DNA from: Pyrinomonadaceae bacterium
GTDB taxonomy: Bacteria; Acidobacteriota; Blastocatellia; Pyrinomonadales; Pyrinomonadaceae
Assembly: GCA_019694345.1 (NCBI GenBank)
Contig: JAIBCA010000054.1
Span: forward strand, 1-33,010
Length of the DNA stretch: 33,010 nt
Direction: 5' to 3'
Part shown: piece by piece, positions 31,077 through 33,010 of the stretch
How positions within the stretch are numbered: the stretch's first letter is position 1
Layout of the letters: every line of letters begins with the position of its first letter
Made by a program: the position numbers and the translations under genes
Notes under the pieces: generated by a model
Databases searched by the model: none
The model's input: only the letters and a program-made list of their open reading frames with translations
What the model was told of the DNA's origin: nothing

Positions 31077-32981
31077 CTACGAATTGATCGCGCCGCCGTC
31101 AAAGAATCGCCGCTGCCAGACCTCAAAATTGACGAGCGCCCATATTCGCTCGTCATGGTTTTCACCCGATCTGTGCCTGGCGACCAGCGTTCGCACGAAA
31201 TTCTCATCGAATATGCCGCGTTCAACCGCCCGCGGGCTCAGCACGTACTCATCTACGATGTGGCTAAATTCTCCCCGAAACCAATTGCCGACCGGAACCG
31301 GAAAGCCCATCTTGGGACGGTCAAGGATCTCGGGCGGCAGAATACCTTTCATCGCTTCGCGGAGTATCCACTTGGTCGTGCCCTCGCGAAGTTTCATTTC
31401 ACGCGGCATGCGTGCGGTGTATTCGACCAGTTTGTGGTCCAAAAAAGGCACCCGGCTTTCTATCGACGCTGCCATCGACATCTGATCCTGTTTCATCAGC
31501 AATTCGTGAAGGTAGGTCTTGGTATCGACGTACAGCAATTGGTCGAGGACGTCTTTTGCGTCGGTCTTCTGAAGCCATTTCCGCGGTTGCCGATAAGGGT
31601 CGATGTCGCCAATGCGTTCGCGCGTCGCTGCGGAAAAGAGTTCGGCCTGCATCGAGCGCGGAAACACACCAAAATTATCAAGAAACAGGTTTTCGATATC
31701 GGCATCACGGGTGAGAAACGTTCGCCCGAGCTTGTCGCCGATCCGTCCTCCAAGAGTTCCGACGCCGCCGCGAACGGCGCTTCGGACGAATCCCGGAGTC
31801 AAACTCTCGTACCTTTGGCCGTAATTCAGCAACTGCAGCGTTTTGGAATATCTGCCGTAGCCGGCCAGCGTTTCATCGCTTCCCTCACCGGTCAACACGA
31901 CCTTAACGTGCTCCTGGGCCAGCTTCGAAACGAAATACAATGGCACCGAAGCGATGAATCCGATCGGCTCGTCCTCGTGCCAAACAAGGTCCGGCAGCTG
32001 ATCGAAGAACTGTTTCGGCGTGATCGTGATCTCGTGATGGTCGGTCCCGAACGCCTCGGCGACCATCCGGGCGTAACCGAGCTCGTTTGCCTCACGTTCG
32101 CGGAACCCGACTGAAAAGGTCTTTATCGGTTCCGATACCATCGTCGACATCATTGCCGCGATCGCGCTCGAATCGATCCCGCCCGAAAGAAACATCCCCA
32201 AGGGGACGTCAGCCATCAGCCTTAGTTCGACCGACTTGCGAAACATCTCGCGCCACTCTTCGACATATTTGGCATCGCTTTGCGGCTCGTGTTTCGGTTC
32301 GAAAGCGACGTCCCAATATTCGCGAATGTCTATCCGGCCGTCCTTCCAGACCATTGTGTGGCCGGGCATCAGGCGCTTGACCCCGGCGTAGAGCGTTTCG
32401 TCGAGCGACGTGCCGTGGGAAGCAAGCTGATCCGGCAGCGCGTCAAAATTAATTTCCGGCTTCACCGCCCCGGCCGTCAACAGCGACTTGATCTCGGATG
32501 CAAAAAAAAGGCTGCCGTCCGGTTTGTGAACGTAATAAAGCGGCTTTACGCCGAGCCTGTCGCGGGCGATCAATAATTCCTGCTTGTTCGAGTTCCAGAT
32601 CGCAAAGGCAAACATTCCCCGCAGATATTCGACACAATCGCGGCCGTATTCCTGGTAAAGGTGCAAAATGGTCTCGGTGTCACTTCGATTGCTGAAGTGA
32701 TGGCCGATTGATTCGAGTTCGACGCGTCGGGCGGCGTGATCATAGATCTCGCCATTGTAAACTATCACACAGGACCGGTCGTCGCTGAACATCGGCTGGA
32801 CACCGTGCCGCGGATCGACGATCGCCAGGCGACGGTGCCCCAGACCTACATTCTTATCGATGAAAATGCCGCCATCGTCCGGACCGCGGTGACGCAAAAC
32901 GTCCCGCATGCCGGTCAGTTTTTCAGGTGACACTTCGCGCCCGGAATCTCTTGAATATACAATGCCGTTGATACCGCACAT
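31077..32981 (-). CDS. asnB: Asparagine synthetase/amidotransferase, glutamine-hydrolysing (AsnB type)
   Basis: This 634-residue two-domain enzyme starts at MCGINGIVYS, chosen so that Cys2 becomes the N-terminal nucleophile of the glutaminase domain (about 2-200, with 'HRGPDDGG', 'GLGHRRLAIVD' and 'VYNGEIYD'). The synthetase half has the ATP-pyrophosphatase P-loop 'SGGIDSS' (266-272), 'VLTGEGSDETLAGYGRY', 'DQMSMAASIESRVPFLDHKLVEY' and 'GTTKWILREAMKGILP'. AsnB makes asparagine from aspartate; many acidobacterial members sit in exopolysaccharide or exosortase clusters and may amidate sugars. The link here to a glycosyltransferase and YdcF-like protein favours the second role, but the catalytic set cannot separate the two. 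AAGG lies just upstream. Confidence 0.93.
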   Translation of the reverse strand: MCGINGIVYSRDSGREVSPEKLTGMRDVLRHRGPDDGGIFIDKNVGLGHRRLAIVDPRHGVQPMFSDDRSCVIVYNGEIYDHAARRVELESIGHHFSNRSDTETILHLYQEYGRDCVEYLRGMFAFAIWNSNKQELLIARDRLGVKPLYYVHKPDGSLFFASEIKSLLTAGAVKPEINFDALPDQLASHGTSLDETLYAGVKRLMPGHTMVWKDGRIDIREYWDVAFEPKHEPQSDAKYVEEWREMFRKSVELRLMADVPLGMFLSGGIDSSAIAAMMSTMVSEPIKTFSVGFREREANELGYARMVAEAFGTDHHEITITPKQFFDQLPDLVWHEDEPIGFIASVPLYFVSKLAQEHVKVVLTGEGSDETLAGYGRYSKTLQLLNYGQRYESLTPGFVRSAVRGGVGTLGGRIGDKLGRTFLTRDADIENLFLDNFGVFPRSMQAELFSAATRERIGDIDPYRQPRKWLQKTDAKDVLDQLLYVDTKTYLHELLMKQDQMSMAASIESRVPFLDHKLVEYTARMPREMKLREGTTKWILREAMKGILPPEILDRPKMGFPVPVGNWFRGEFSHIVDEYVLSPRAVERGIFDENFVRTLVARHRSGENHDERIWALVNFEVWQRRFFDGGAINS

Positions 32982-33010
32982 ACCTTGTATAGAAAGTGGC
33001 AATAGCAGGC

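Noticed and set aside
1..33010. Mobile elements, phage genes, CRISPR arrays, toxin-antitoxin or other defence systems
   Set aside because: No transposase, integrase, repeat-spacer array, tRNA-linked att site or known defence gene was seen on either strand.

Overview
The window looks like chromosomal DNA of moderate to fairly high GC from a Gram-negative bacterium, most likely Acidobacteriota of the Blastocatellia/Pyrinomonas kind. This assignment is inferred from gene styles and not from a marker gene. The styles are the start of an acidobacterial-type VWA protein, a secreted lamin-tail plus FG-GAP/VCBS repeat protein, a Ser/Thr kinase fused to a TolB-like domain and TPRs, a PAS-rich GGDEF/EAL protein and a lipoprotein-type RND adaptor. 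No rRNA, tRNA, CRISPR array or insertion sequence was seen. Most of the DNA is densely coding and mostly on the minus strand.

Layout. 1-2070: a cut-off secreted VWA-like gene (minus) and a secreted repeat protein (plus), ended by a strong two-way terminator. 2073-5640: a redox block on the minus strand (trxA, a zinc-less MDR oxidoreductase, a YceI lipoprotein, a one-cysteine thioredoxin-fold protein, a 25-codon leader ORF) next to an Rrf2-family regulator. Three matching 23-bp palindromes sit before the regulator, before the leader ORF and before trxA, so this is a likely self-contained thiol-stress regulon. 5669-10191: an MltD-like lytic transglycosylase and Lon. 10282-11873: NrdR and a flippase-like membrane protein. 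12025-14286: an arsenic island with arsC, ACR3, the decayed remains of an ArsI/CadI-type gene not called by ordinary ORF finding, and a divergent ArsR over a shared palindromic control region. 14319-19201: a membrane dipeptidase and a 1113-residue c-di-GMP sensor/turnover protein. 19204-25514: a complete tripartite RND efflux operon (adaptor, pump, TolC). 25719-26646: rhodanese, [2Fe-2S] ferredoxin-like protein and a tiny glutaredoxin whose stop is UGA followed by a hairpin of bacterial-SECIS-like geometry. 26817-29246: the kinase-TolB-TPR protein. 29248-32981: YdcF-like protein, glycosyltransferase and asparagine synthetase/amidotransferase, probably the end of a surface polysaccharide cluster that continues past the window.

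How the parts work together. Much of the window deals with thiol and metal/oxidant stress: thioredoxins and an Rrf2 switch, arsenate reduction (which needs thioredoxin) and arsenite export, glutaredoxin/rhodanese/ferredoxin, Lon proteolysis and drug efflux. The points most worth following are the three-site Rrf2 regulon with its leader ORF, the possible selenocysteine codon in the glutaredoxin, the arsI pseudogene, and the two apparently leaderless regulators (rrf2 and arsR).
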